Source of the DNA: Curtobacterium sp. MMLR14_010
GTDB lineage: Bacteria > Actinomycetota > Actinomycetes > Actinomycetales > Microbacteriaceae
Length of the DNA stretch: 64,000 nucleotides
NCBI RefSeq assembly: GCF_001865015.1
Contig: NZ_MJGV01000046.1
Coordinates: forward strand, 558,065 to 622,064
Direction of reading: 5' to 3'
The notes under the pieces were generated by a model, which was not told where the DNA came from, did not search any database, and saw only the letters and a program-made list of their open reading frames with translations. Shown piece by piece: positions 50,440 to 58,713 of this stretch (the stretch's first letter is position 1; every line of letters begins with the position of its first letter). The translations under genes and the position numbers were made by a program.

Positions 50440-51684
50440 ATGACCAACAAGACCGTCGTCGTCACCGGGATCGGTGCGATCACCCCTCTCGCTGCGACTG
50501 CCACGGAGACCTGGGACGCCCTGCTCGCGGGCAAGTCCGGCATCACCAGGATCGAAGACCCGCGCTTCGCCGCGCTCGAGCTCCCCGTCGAGTTCGCCGG
50601 CCAGGCGCGCCACTGGATCACCGACCAGCTCACGCGCCCCGAGACCAAGCGCTTCGACCCGTCGTCGCAGCTCTCGCTCATCGCCGCACGTGAAGCCTGG
50701 GCCGACGCCGGCATCGACGCCGAGTCCGTCGTCCCCGAACGCCTCATCGTCGACTGGGCCACCGGCATCGGCGGCGTCAACACGCTGCTCGACGCCTGGG
50801 ACACTCTCCGCGAGAAGGGCCCGCGCCGGGTCCTCCCGATGACGGTGCCCATGCTCATGGCCAACGGGCCCGCCGCGGCCATCGAGATGGAGTTCGGCGC
50901 CCGCGGTGGCGCTCGCACCTATCTCTCGGCGTGCGCGTCGTCGACCGAGTCCCTCGCCGAGGCCTACCGCCACGTCGCGACCGGTGAGGCCGACATCGTC
51001 ATCGCCGGTGGCGCCGAGGCTGCGTTGCACCCGATGCCGCTCGCCTCGTTCGCCGCGATGCAGGCGCTGTCCCGGCGCAACGACTCCCCCGAGACCGCGT
51101 CGCGTCCGTACGACGTCACGCGCGACGGCTTCGTGCTCGCGGACGGTGCCGCGGCGCTCATCCTCGAGACCAAGGAGCACGCCGAGGCCCGCGGAGCGAG
51201 GATCTACGCCGAGGTCGCCGGTGCCGGCATCACCTCCGACGCCTTCCACATCACGGCCCCGGACCCCGAGGGCAGCGCTGCGGCCCGTGCCGTCCTGATG
51301 GCGCTCGAGCACGCCGGCGCCTCGCGCGAGGACGTCGTCCACGTCAACGCCCACGCCACGTCGACGCCCGTCGGTGACATCGCCGAGTACCACGCCATGC
51401 GCCGGGTCTTCGGTGACCACCTCGACTCGGTCGTCGTCTCGGCGACCAAGGCGTCGACCGGTCACCTCCTCGGTGGTGCCGGTGCGATCGAGGCCGTCTT
51501 CACCGCCCTCGCGCTCCACAACCGTGTCGCACCGCCGACGATCAACCTCACCGAGCAGGACCCGGAGATCGTCATGGACGTCGCGACCTCGCCGCGCGAG
51601 CTCCCGGCCGGCGACCTGCTCGCGGTGAGCAACTCGTTCGGCTTCGGTGGGCACAACGCGGTCGTCGCGTTCCGCTCCGTCTGA
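50440..51684 (+). CDS. fabF: 3-oxoacyl-ACP synthase II
   Basis: The enzyme is 414 residues and elongates acyl-ACP with malonyl-ACP. The KAS I/II triad is clear: Cys165 in YLSACASSTE, His in VNAHATSTPVGD and His in TGHLLGGAG. The C-terminal NSFGFGGHN is the family signature. It is the last gene of the fab operon, followed 11 bp later by a strong terminator. Confidence 0.97.
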   Translation: MTNKTVVVTGIGAITPLAATATETWDALLAGKSGITRIEDPRFAALELPVEFAGQARHWITDQLTRPETKRFDPSSQLSLIAAREAWADAGIDAESVVPERLIVDWATGIGGVNTLLDAWDTLREKGPRRVLPMTVPMLMANGPAAAIEMEFGARGGARTYLSACASSTESLAEAYRHVATGEADIVIAGGAEAALHPMPLASFAAMQALSRRNDSPETASRPYDVTRDGFVLADGAAALILETKEHAEARGARIYAEVAGAGITSDAFHITAPDPEGSAAARAVLMALEHAGASREDVVHVNAHATSTPVGDIAEYHAMRRVFGDHLDSVVVSATKASTGHLLGGAGAIEAVFTALALHNRVAPPTINLTEQDPEIVMDVATSPRELPAGDLLAVSNSFGFGGHNAVVAFRSV

Positions 51685-51694
51685 CCCACGACAC

Positions 51695-51728
51695 GAACGG
51701 CCGCAGCCCACGCGGGTTGCGGCCGTTC
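51695..51728 (+). terminator. Terminator of the fab operon
   Basis: A 15-bp stem (GAACGGCCGCAGCCC with GGGTTGCGGCCGTTC, one G-T pair) with an ACGC loop begins 11 bp after the fabF stop. Confidence 0.8.
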
Positions 51729-51780
51729 TGCTGTCCAGCCGGGAGGCTCACCCCACCCCCGGCACTCACCCCACCTCCCC

Positions 51781-52115
51781 GAGACGCCCCTGTCTGCGCG
51801 GAACACCCCTGTCTCCGCGAAACGGTCCTGTCTCGGCGAGGCTCGGTCGGCTGGAGACGGTCCTGTCTGCGGCGAGACGGTCCTGTCTGCACGAGACGGT
51901 CTTGTCTGGGCGAAGCTCGGGCTGCCCGAGACACCCCTGTCTGCGCGGAACACCCCTGTCTCCGTGAAACGCCCCCGGACACACGAGACGCCGCCGTTTT
52001 CGGCGGCGTCTCGCGGGATCGGGGGTGTCTCAGACAGACAGGGGCGTCTCAGCGCGGGTCAGGAGGAGGACTCCTTCGCGAGACGGGGGCGTCTCGGCGT
52101 GACAGGGGTGTGTCA
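51781..52115. repeat. Dense array of short inverted-repeat units
   Basis: The unit is AGAC-N6-GTCT or a close variant around CCTGTCT. Clear copies start at 51782, 51855, 51875, 51894 and 51929, partly at 19-20 bp spacing, with half-copies near 51804, 51821 and 51949. A perfect 13-bp hairpin with a TTTT loop (CGAGACGCCGCCG, 51984-52013) sits in the middle. On its right the units appear inverted: 52035-52050 is the exact reverse complement of 51781-51796. Smaller hairpins lie at 52079-52096 and 52100-52115, the last overlapping the DUF3145 stop. Confidence 0.75.
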
Positions 52116-52613
52116 GCCCACGCGGTGGAGCCAGACGACGGGGTTGCCCTCGGCAGCGTGGCGGAACGGTTCGAGCTCGTCGTCCCAGGCCTGCCCGAGC
52201 GCCAGTCGCAGTTCGCGGTGGAGCTCGAGGGCGTTGCTGCCGGCGACCTCCATGGCGTACCGGACGCGGTCCTCGGGGATGACCATGTTGCCGGTGACGT
52301 CGGTCTGCGCGTAGAAGACGCCGAGGTCCGGCGTGTGCATCCAGCGGCCGCCGTCAGAGGCGGCGCTGGGCTCCTCGGTGACCTCGTACCGGAGGTGCTC
52401 CCACCCGCGCAGGGCCGAGGCGATCGCGGCACCCGTACCAACCGCACCCGTCCAGGTGTACTCAGTGCGGCGTGAGCCGTCCTGCGCCGGCTGGTCCAAC
52501 CAGGAGAAGTTCACGGCGCGACTCATCGCGCGACCTGCTGCCCATTCGACATGGGGGCAGAGCGCGCGTGGGGAGGAGTGCACGTAGAGCACTCCCGACG
52601 CAGTCCCGGTCAT
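52113..52613 (-). CDS. DUF3145 family protein
   Basis: The protein is 166 residues, the family's usual length. The N-terminus GVLYVHSSPRALCPHVEWAAG is the DUF3145 hallmark, and the end FRHAAEGNPVVWLHR is also typical. The family is actinobacterial and uncharacterised and often lies beside the fab genes. I chose the ATG at 52613, which has a GGAGGAA site; the frame is open to 52739. It converges on fabF across the repeat array. Confidence 0.9.
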   Translation of the reverse strand: MTGTASGVLYVHSSPRALCPHVEWAAGRAMSRAVNFSWLDQPAQDGSRRTEYTWTGAVGTGAAIASALRGWEHLRYEVTEEPSAASDGGRWMHTPDLGVFYAQTDVTGNMVIPEDRVRYAMEVAGSNALELHRELRLALGQAWDDELEPFRHAAEGNPVVWLHRVG

Positions 52614-52769
52614 GGTTCCTCCGATCATCAGGTGCGACTTCCCCATCGACCTGTGCTGGAGGATCCTGGTGCGAGGCACTGCGGAACCATCGATATGCGA
52701 TTGTGATGTCCTCGCGGACACGCCCATTATGCAGCCCACCGCCTGGGTACGGCAAGGACACCGGGCGGA

Positions 52770-53570
52770 TCAGTGGAAGACGGCCCCGTCGGTGTCGAGC
52801 GGATGCCGTTCCCCGGCCTCGAGCGCGACCGTCAGGCGGTTCTCCGGCGGCGGGATCGGGCAGGCGTACTGGTACGAGAACGCGCACGGCGGCAGGACCA
52901 GGTCGTTCCAGTCGAGCTCGACCTCGGCCGGACCGCCCGGGTCGGCGACGAACAGGAACCGCCCCATCGAGTACGAGCTGCCCGGGTCGTCCTCGGGCAG
53001 CGCACTGGTGGCGTCCTGGACGATGAGCTGCAGCCGTGCCGACCCGCCGAACGGTGCCGAGCGGACCGCAAGGATCCTGGCGATCTCACCGCGGATTGTG
53101 GTGTCGATCGTGCCGGCGACCACGAGCGGTTCGCCGGCGGCGTCGAGGACGCTCCCCCGAGCCTCCTGGCGGTCGACCGGTGTGTACCTGCCGGAGGTGA
53201 CCAGGTCCGACGGAGGGAACCGGTCGATGCGCGCGAAGCGGGTGATCGCCTCGGCCCCCGGGTCCCAGACCCGGAGGGTGTGGCCAGCACCGGAGGCGGC
53301 GACCGTGGCGGCCATGCCGTCGGGGAAGGTGACGGTGGACGCGACGACCGCGTCGTCACCGGCGACCAGGACCGTGCTGTCGACGGGGACGCCGTCGACG
53401 ACGATGCCGTCCGATGCAGCCGCGGTGACCTGCAGACCGCCGACCGCGGGTGCCCAGGTGCCGGGCACGGGCCAGACCTGCTGCGGCTGGTCGACGTGCT
53501 GGCTGTTCACGAGCGCCAGCGGGCCTCGGGCGCTGCGTGCCCAGCGGTCGCGGGCCTCGGCGTCGGTCAT
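52770..53570 (-). CDS. DUF1684 family protein
   Basis: The protein is 266 residues, soluble and mostly beta. The diagnostic C-terminal block is present: FLFVADPGG, LDWNDLVLPPCAFSYQYACPIPPPENRL. The conserved prolines and cysteines in PPCAFS and ACPIPPPEN are intact. The family has no established function. Its ATG overlaps the stop of the AI-2E-family transporter gene (ATGA), so the two are co-translated. Confidence 0.92.
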   Translation of the reverse strand: MTDAEARDRWARSARGPLALVNSQHVDQPQQVWPVPGTWAPAVGGLQVTAAASDGIVVDGVPVDSTVLVAGDDAVVASTVTFPDGMAATVAASGAGHTLRVWDPGAEAITRFARIDRFPPSDLVTSGRYTPVDRQEARGSVLDAAGEPLVVAGTIDTTIRGEIARILAVRSAPFGGSARLQLIVQDATSALPEDDPGSSYSMGRFLFVADPGGPAEVELDWNDLVLPPCAFSYQYACPIPPPENRLTVALEAGERHPLDTDGAVFH

Positions 53571-54703
53571 GCCTGCTCCTGCCGCGGGTAGATGACCTTC
53601 TGCACGATGATGATCACCGACGCGGCGACCGGGACGGCCACGAGGGCGCCGAGCACGCCGCCGATGGTGGCTCCGGCGACGGCGGCGATGACGACGAGCG
53701 CACCGGGCACCTGGACCGCGCGCGACATGATGCGCGGGGAGATCACGTACGACTCGACCTGCATGTAGACGAGGTAGTAGATCGCAGCGGCCAGCGCGGT
53801 CGCCGGTGAGGCGAAGAAGCAGAGCAGCGAGATGACGATGGCGGCGCTGATCGTGCCGACCAGCGGGATGAGCGATCCGATGAAGGCGAAGGTCGCGAGC
53901 AGCACCGGCAGGGGTGCGCCGATGATGATCAGCAGCGCGAGACTCAGCACGCCGTTGATGCCGGCCTGGGTGATCTGTCCGACGACGTAGCGGCCCACGG
54001 AGGAGGTGACCTCCTCACTGACGGCGATGTAGTTCTCGCGGCGGGACGCCGGGACGAAGCGGTACATCATCCGCTTCATGCCCCGCATCGACGCGAGGAA
54101 GTACAGCATCAGGATGAGCACGATGAGGGCGCCGGTGATGCCCGAGAGGATCCCGCTGCCCACCGCGAGGATGCCGCCGCCGAGGCTCAGGAGGTTGCCC
54201 GGGTCCTCCACGAACGACTGCAGCGACTGCAGCGCGTGGTTGACGTCGAACGACCCGTTGAGCTGCTTCGACAGGTCCTGCACCCACTGCTGGCGGGAGA
54301 GGTCCTGCACGATCTCCGGGAAGTTCTGCACCAGGTTGGTCGCCTGGTTGATGAGGATCGGCACCACCGCGAAGACCACACCTGCGAAGGCGGCCAGCAC
54401 GGTGACGACGACTGCGAGGATCGCGAGCCAGCGCGGGACGTAGCGCTCCATGAACGTGACGAGGGGGTCGAGACCGAGCGCGATGAACAGGGCGACGCCG
54501 ATGTAGACCAGGACCGTCGAGAGCTGGCCGATCAGGGACCCGACCAGGAGCGCCACGAGGACGCCGATGCCGCCCATGAAGCCGATGCGGAAGGCGTTGA
54601 CACGGACACCGGTGCCGGCGCGGGAGGCCTCGAACACGACGTTGGGGGTGGGGCCGGGGCTGTCGACGCCGTGGGGCGCGTTCCGTCGGCTTCGCAGGTG
54701 CAT
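53567..54703 (-). CDS. AI-2E family (PerM-like) membrane transporter
   Basis: The protein is 378 residues with about seven to eight helices in the family arrangement. Two N-terminal helices (about 38-80) come first, then another, then a long soluble loop (about 120-190). The C-terminal bundle includes LIPLVGTISAA and the late ESYVISPRIMSRAVQVPG motif that marks AI-2E exporters. Characterised relatives export autoinducer-2 or act as Na+/H+ antiporters. The start is the ATG at 54703; an upstream ATG would add 11 residues. Confidence 0.9.
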   Translation of the reverse strand: MHLRSRRNAPHGVDSPGPTPNVVFEASRAGTGVRVNAFRIGFMGGIGVLVALLVGSLIGQLSTVLVYIGVALFIALGLDPLVTFMERYVPRWLAILAVVVTVLAAFAGVVFAVVPILINQATNLVQNFPEIVQDLSRQQWVQDLSKQLNGSFDVNHALQSLQSFVEDPGNLLSLGGGILAVGSGILSGITGALIVLILMLYFLASMRGMKRMMYRFVPASRRENYIAVSEEVTSSVGRYVVGQITQAGINGVLSLALLIIIGAPLPVLLATFAFIGSLIPLVGTISAAIVISLLCFFASPATALAAAIYYLVYMQVESYVISPRIMSRAVQVPGALVVIAAVAGATIGGVLGALVAVPVAASVIIIVQKVIYPRQEQA

Positions 54704-54759
54704 GGTGGGCGGGCGGCCTTTCGGATCCTCGCGCACCCGGCCCGTGCCAGGTTGCGATT

Positions 54760-54830
54760 CGACTACGTGGGGCGGGCCAGCGTCGGCACGGCTCGAACCC
54801 GCGCTGGTGGTGCGACTACGTGGGGCGGGC
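54760..54830. repeat. Partial duplication of the tRNA(CAT) 3' end
   Basis: CGACTACGTGGGGCGGGC occurs at 54760-54777 and again at 54813-54830, where it spans the tRNA 3' end. Between them a GGCTCGAACCCGCG stretch (54790-54803) copies the tRNA T-arm (54833-54846) with one change. This is a truncated, diverged tRNA remnant. Confidence 0.65.
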
Positions 54831-54895
54831 GGGACTCGAACCCGCGAATCGTTCCGTTATGAGCAGACTGCCTTGACCAGCTTGGCTACCGCCCC
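54821..54895 (-). tRNA. tRNA with anticodon CAT, probably elongator tRNA-Met
   Basis: The 75-nt gene has no encoded CCA. The acceptor stem GGGGCGG/CCGCCCC and T-stem GCGGG/CCCGC pair perfectly, and the D-stem is GCC/GGC with a long loop. The loop CTCATAA carries anticodon CAT. It is not an initiator, because 1-72 is a G-C pair. The anticodon stem is weak (G27-A43 mismatch and a T-G pair), so tRNA-Ile2 with a modified C34, or an unusual Met isoacceptor, remains possible. Confidence 0.88.
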
Positions 54896-54907
54896 TCGTC
54901 GGCAGGC

Positions 54908-56110
54908 CTAGGCCACCGGCTCCCCACGATACAGCGCCTCGAATGTAGCGAGCGTGCGGTTGATGTCGTGCGCCTCGATCATGGCCAGGCTGCGCTGGCG
55001 CAGGGCCACGTAGTCCTCGTCCGACGCGGTGAGGACGAGCGCGAGCTTGGCGGCGAGGTCCTGCTCGTCGCCCGGTGCGAACAGGTACCCGTTGCCGTCG
55101 ATGAGGTGCGGCAGCGCCATCGAGTCCGCCGCGACGACGGGGAGTCCCGACGCCATGCCCTCGAGCGAGGCGATGCTCTGCAGCTCGGCGGTCGAGGGCA
55201 TCGCGAACACGGTGGCGTTCGTCAACGCACGGTACTTGACCTCGTCGGAGACGAACCCGAGGAACGTGACGCGGTCCTCGATGCCGAGCTCCTTCGCCTG
55301 GGCGGTGAGCTTCGGGATCATCTCGCCGTCGCCGACGATCGTGATCGTGGCGTGCAGTTCCGCCGGCAGCAGCGGCAGCGCCCGGAGGAGGACGTCGAGG
55401 TTCTTCTCCGGGGCGACGCGTCCGACGAACACGATGTCGTTGCCGACGGGGCGGCCCTCACGCGCCACGTACCGGGAGGCGTCGATGCCGCAGGAGATCG
55501 CGAGGACACGCTGCCCGGCGATCGCCTTGCGGAGGTAGTCCGCAGCGAGGTTCGTCGGCGTCGAGATCACGTCGGCGAGGCGGTAGGTCTTCGCGGCGTC
55601 GTTCCAGGCGATCTTCAGCGCGATCGGCAGCGTGAAGCGACCGAACGGCGTGTACTCGAGCAGGTTCTCCGGCATGAAGTGGTTCGTCGCGATGATGCGG
55701 ACGCCGCGGTCGTGGGCCTCACGGGCGACACCGCGGCCGATGATGATGTGCGACTGGATGTGGACGACGTCGGGCCTGATCGCGTCGATCAGCGGTGCGA
55801 CGTGCCGGCGGACGGTCCAGGGCCAGGCGAAGCGCAGCCAGGCGTGGAGCGGCCACTTGTAGGACGGCAGCCGGTGCACGGTGAGGGTGACCCCGTGGTG
55901 CTCTTCCTCGTACGTGCCGTGGTGGCGGTTCGCGGCCGGGGCGATGATGTGGACCTCGTGGCCGCGTTCGGCCAGGCCGACGGCGAGCTGCTCGGTGAAG
56001 GTCGCGGCACCGTTCACGTCCGGTGCGAACGTGTCGGCGGCCATGAGGACCCGCAGCGGGTGGTGCGCTGCCGGGTGTTCCTGCGGTACGGGGGTGGCGT
56101 CTGCTGACAC
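54908..56110 (-). CDS. GT4-family glycosyltransferase
   Basis: The enzyme is 400 residues with a GT-B fold. The N-terminal domain has MAADTFAPDVNGAA and GHEVHIIAP. The C-terminal domain has IVFVGRVAPEKNLDVLLRAL, VGDGEMI, and the nucleotide-sugar EX7E-type segment AELQSIASLEGMASGLP. This pattern matches mannosyl- or glucosyltransferases that act on membrane lipids (PimB/diacylglycerol glucosyltransferase-like). AGGAGAGGA precedes the GTG at 56110. It stands next to the tRNA(CAT) gene. The acceptor is unknown. Confidence 0.88.
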   Translation of the reverse strand: MSADATPVPQEHPAAHHPLRVLMAADTFAPDVNGAATFTEQLAVGLAERGHEVHIIAPAANRHHGTYEEEHHGVTLTVHRLPSYKWPLHAWLRFAWPWTVRRHVAPLIDAIRPDVVHIQSHIIIGRGVAREAHDRGVRIIATNHFMPENLLEYTPFGRFTLPIALKIAWNDAAKTYRLADVISTPTNLAADYLRKAIAGQRVLAISCGIDASRYVAREGRPVGNDIVFVGRVAPEKNLDVLLRALPLLPAELHATITIVGDGEMIPKLTAQAKELGIEDRVTFLGFVSDEVKYRALTNATVFAMPSTAELQSIASLEGMASGLPVVAADSMALPHLIDGNGYLFAPGDEQDLAAKLALVLTASDEDYVALRQRSLAMIEAHDINRTLATFEALYRGEPVA

Positions 56111-56280
56111 GGCGGGCGTCGTCCTCTCCTGGGCGTTCGTCCGGCACCGGTGGTGGTCGGGTACCGGGCTGCTCTGGATTCGGAACGCTACCGTACCCCT
56201 CTGTCCGGGCACGTCAGCCGCGCGGCTGACGAGCGCCCCCACCGGGATGACGACAAGGCCACCGGAGGACCAGGACGCTG

Positions 56281-57195
56281 CTACCGCCGCGCCTCCGGGT
56301 GGTGCTTCGCGAGCAGGAACACCCCGGTGACGGCGATGGCGGCGGCCACCACGAACCCGAGCACGGCGACGAGCGGTGCCCCGTCGGCCTCGTCGAGCAC
56401 GATGACCCCGATGCCGACCGCCACGATCGGGTCGACGACGGTGAGCCCTGCGATGACCAGGTCGGCCGAACCCGCCGAGTAGGCGTTCTGCACGAAGTAC
56501 CCGCCGAGCGAGGCCGCGACGACCACCCCGACGATCGCCAGCACCGTGACCCAGTCGAACGTGTGGTTGAGGATCCGGTTCAGGGTGACCTTGGCGAGTG
56601 TCGCGACGAAGCCGTAGAGCACCCCGGCACCGATGATGTAGTACAGCGCGCTCTTGTGCTTCGCGACGACACGGAACGAGACAAGGACCAGCACCAGCAC
56701 GACGGCCAGGATCACCAGCACGGTGATGAGCTGGCCGCGAGTGATCGCGCTCTCGTGGCCGACGAACGCCGCGATCCCGACGAAGATCCCGACGCCGACG
56801 ATGCAGGTCCAGACGGCCCGTCGAGCAGCCTGACCAAGCGGGACACCGGACGACCGCGATGAGAACCACGTGGTGATGACGAGCGCCACCGCGCCGAGCG
56901 GCTGCACGACGATGAGCGGCGCGAAGGCGATGCTCGTGAGCTGGAGCACGACGGCGATGCCGAGCATGAGCGTGCCGAGGACCCAGTACCCGCTCGAGAC
57001 CAGCGCCATGACGTGCCGGATGCTCAGCCCCTGCGGCTGCTTGCCGAGCCGGGCTTCGACCCGCTTGACGCCGCGGCTCTGGAACTGCGCGCCGAGCGAC
57101 AGGAACACGGCGCCGACGAGTGCGACGGGGATCATCAGCGCGGCGAAGGGCGTCAGGTTGCTCACGGCGTCCGGGAGCTGCAGGTCCGTCGTCAC
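56281..57195 (-). CDS. DMT-superfamily (EamA/NIPA-like) membrane transporter
   Basis: The protein is 304 residues with nine to ten hydrophobic helices and no large loops. The early QFQSRGVKRVEARLG cytoplasmic loop, VVQPLGAVALVITTWFS and the C-terminal LTVVDPIVAVGIGVIVLDE resemble the DMT/NIPA group that moves small metabolites or Mg2+. The GTG at 57195 was chosen because the first helix starts soon after; the longer frame adds unlikely residues. It diverges from the deformylase gene with a 39-bp gap. Confidence 0.82.
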   Translation of the reverse strand: MTTDLQLPDAVSNLTPFAALMIPVALVGAVFLSLGAQFQSRGVKRVEARLGKQPQGLSIRHVMALVSSGYWVLGTLMLGIAVVLQLTSIAFAPLIVVQPLGAVALVITTWFSSRSSGVPLGQAARRAVWTCIVGVGIFVGIAAFVGHESAITRGQLITVLVILAVVLVLVLVSFRVVAKHKSALYYIIGAGVLYGFVATLAKVTLNRILNHTFDWVTVLAIVGVVVAASLGGYFVQNAYSAGSADLVIAGLTVVDPIVAVGIGVIVLDEADGAPLVAVLGFVVAAAIAVTGVFLLAKHHPEARR

Positions 57196-57222
57196 GGGTC
57201 GAGGGTACCGTCCTGCTCCCGA

Positions 57223-57228
57223 TAACCT
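57223..57228 (+). promoter_or_regulatory. -10-like TAACCT box, probable leaderless start of def
   Basis: TAACCT is followed by 6 bases and the ATG at 57235. There is no Shine-Dalgarno sequence. Confidence 0.5.
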
Positions 57229-57234
57229 GGGTGA

Positions 57235-57810
57235 ATGGCCGTTCTCCCGATCCGCATCACCGGTGAACCCGTCCTGCACGACCGCGCCGAGGAGGTCACC
57301 GTCTTCGACGACGACCTGCGCGCACTGGTGGCGGACATGTTCGAGACCATGGACCTGGCACCGGGCGTCGGACTGGCCGGACCCCAGGTCGGGGTGGACA
57401 AGCGGCTGTTCGTGTACTCATACGTCGATGATGACGGCGTGCACTGGCGCGGTGCCGCGGTGAACCCGGTCCTGTGGATCACTCCCCCGGAACCGGAGTC
57501 CGTGGAGGAACTGGACGAGGACGAGGAGTCCGAGGGCTGCCTCTCCGTCCCCGGCCTCCGCTTCCCGCTCCGCCGCTCCGAGGGCGCCCTGCTCCGCGCG
57601 GTCGACGAGCACGGGGAACCGTTCGAGATCGAGGCCCACGGCTGGCTCGCGCGCGTCTTCCAGCACGAGTACGACCACCTCGACGGGCTGCTCTACACGG
57701 ACCGCCTGGTCCACCCGCACGCCAAGCAGCTGCAGAAGGCGGTCAAGAAGCACAGCTGGGGCGTCCCCGGACAGTCCTGGCTGCCCGGTCGCGACCACCC
57801 GGAGGGCTGA
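57235..57810 (+). CDS. def: Peptide deformylase
   Basis: The enzyme is 191 residues and removes the N-formyl group from nascent proteins using a metal ion. All three motifs are present: GVGLAGPQVG (about 43-52), EGCLSVPG with the metal-binding Cys (about 101-108), and QHEYDHLDG with two metal-binding His (about 143-151). An acidic insertion before motif 2 (ELDEDEESEG) is seen in actinobacterial forms. The gene end is caught in a 24-bp tandem duplication. Confidence 0.96.
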   Translation: MAVLPIRITGEPVLHDRAEEVTVFDDDLRALVADMFETMDLAPGVGLAGPQVGVDKRLFVYSYVDDDGVHWRGAAVNPVLWITPPEPESVEELDEDEESEGCLSVPGLRFPLRRSEGALLRAVDEHGEPFEIEAHGWLARVFQHEYDHLDGLLYTDRLVHPHAKQLQKAVKKHSWGVPGQSWLPGRDHPEG

Positions 57811-57857
57811 CCCCGCCAACTCGCGGAGGGCTGACCCCGCCAACTCCCGGAGGGCTG
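57800..57857. repeat. Tandem 24-bp duplication at the end of def
   Basis: CGGAGGGCTGACCCCGCCAA begins at 57800 and again at 57824, with a shorter third copy (CGGAGGGCTG) from 57848. The first copy includes the def stop codon, so the repeats lie in its 3' untranslated region. Confidence 0.65.
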
Positions 57858-57879
57858 CCACCCGGCCAGGAGGCTCGGC

Positions 57880-58374
57880 TCAGCCCCGGTACGCCGCGAT
57901 CGCGTCGTGCAGGTGGTCCATCTCCGGGTGCCCAGGGCAGTACTCCGCCAGGCCGGCGGCGACGCGGGCGTCCCGCGCGGAGGTGACGGACGACGTCCAC
58001 GGGCCACGGCCGGTCACCGCACAGGTCGTCGCGAGGTCCTCGAGCGATGCCGCCCCGTCCGTCGCGCGGACCGCTGCCCGCTGCTGCGCCGACGCCTCGG
58101 TCCCCGTGATGCGCTCGGCACGGCACCGGGAGCGGGCGTCCTTCCACACGGCGGAGTACGTCGTGTAGGTCTCCGTCCGGTCCGAGTCGTCGACACGGCA
58201 GACGAACGCGAAGACGATCGGCGAGGTGCCGGAGGCCTCGACCTGCGACGAGGGCGTGCTGTCGACCGCGTCGTCCGGCTCGGACTCCGCCTGCACCGTG
58301 CACCCGGCGAGGCCGCACACCACGAGCACCGCGGCGGAGAGCGCGGCGACGGTGGAACGACGGACAGCAGGCAC
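57880..58374 (-). CDS. Putative lipoprotein, function unknown
   Basis: The protein is 164 residues. The signal peptide (about 5-22) ends in the lipobox LAGC (Cys25), followed by an acidic linker (ESEPDDAVDS). The mature part contains three or four cysteines (FVCRVDDS, SRCRAERI, TTCAVTGR, EYCPGHPE) that could form disulfides outside the cell. The GTG start follows a TAGCGT box by 6 bases, so the transcript is probably leaderless. It converges on def. Confidence 0.72.
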   Translation of the reverse strand: MPAVRRSTVAALSAAVLVVCGLAGCTVQAESEPDDAVDSTPSSQVEASGTSPIVFAFVCRVDDSDRTETYTTYSAVWKDARSRCRAERITGTEASAQQRAAVRATDGAASLEDLATTCAVTGRGPWTSSVTSARDARVAAGLAEYCPGHPEMDHLHDAIAAYRG

Positions 58375-58380
58375 CTGTGA

Positions 58381-58386
58381 ACGCTA
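58381..58386 (-). promoter_or_regulatory. -10-like TAGCGT box before the lipoprotein gene
   Basis: On the minus strand TAGCGT is followed by 6 bases and the GTG at 58374. Confidence 0.5.
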
Positions 58387-58483
58387 ACAGGTAGGAGCGT
58401 CCGCCACATGAGCGACTGCTCCGAACAAACAGCACGACCACCGGGCGAACGAGCACCGGCAGCACGAGCACCGGGAAACGAAA

Positions 58484-58509
58484 AGGCCCCCACCTGACGG
58501 TGAGGGCCT
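58484..58509 (-). terminator. Intrinsic terminator of tRNA-Asn
   Basis: An 11-bp stem with one mismatch and a 4-base loop (AGGCCC...GGGCCT) lies 4 bp past the tRNA on the minus strand. It is followed by TTTCGTTT, one of the few U-rich tails in this window. Confidence 0.75.
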
Positions 58510-58513
58510 GACG

Positions 58514-58586
58514 CTCCCCGAGTTGGACTCGAACCAACAACCTGCCGGTTAACAGCCGGCTGCTCTGCCAATTGAGCTATCGAGGA
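58514..58586 (-). tRNA. tRNA-Asn (anticodon GTT)
   Basis: The 73-nt gene has no encoded CCA. The acceptor stem TCCTCGA pairs with TCGGGGA (one T-G). The D-arm is AGCTCAATTGGCAGAGC, the anticodon stem GCCGG/CCGGC encloses CTGTTAA, and the T-arm contains GGTTCGAGTCC. Confidence 0.97.
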
Positions 58587-58713
58587 TCAGCTGCCCTGCC
58601 GGAACCGGCCCGGACAACGGGTACCAGCATAGCAGGACATCGAACGGGTCCCGCGCATCCGACACACACCCCGGGCGTGCCGCGCGGACGACCCCGGGCA
58701 GCGCGGTCCGTGA

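Noticed and set aside
51781-52115. CRISPR array
   Set aside because: Units are 14-20 bp with no unique spacers, orientation flips in the middle, and no cas genes are in the window.
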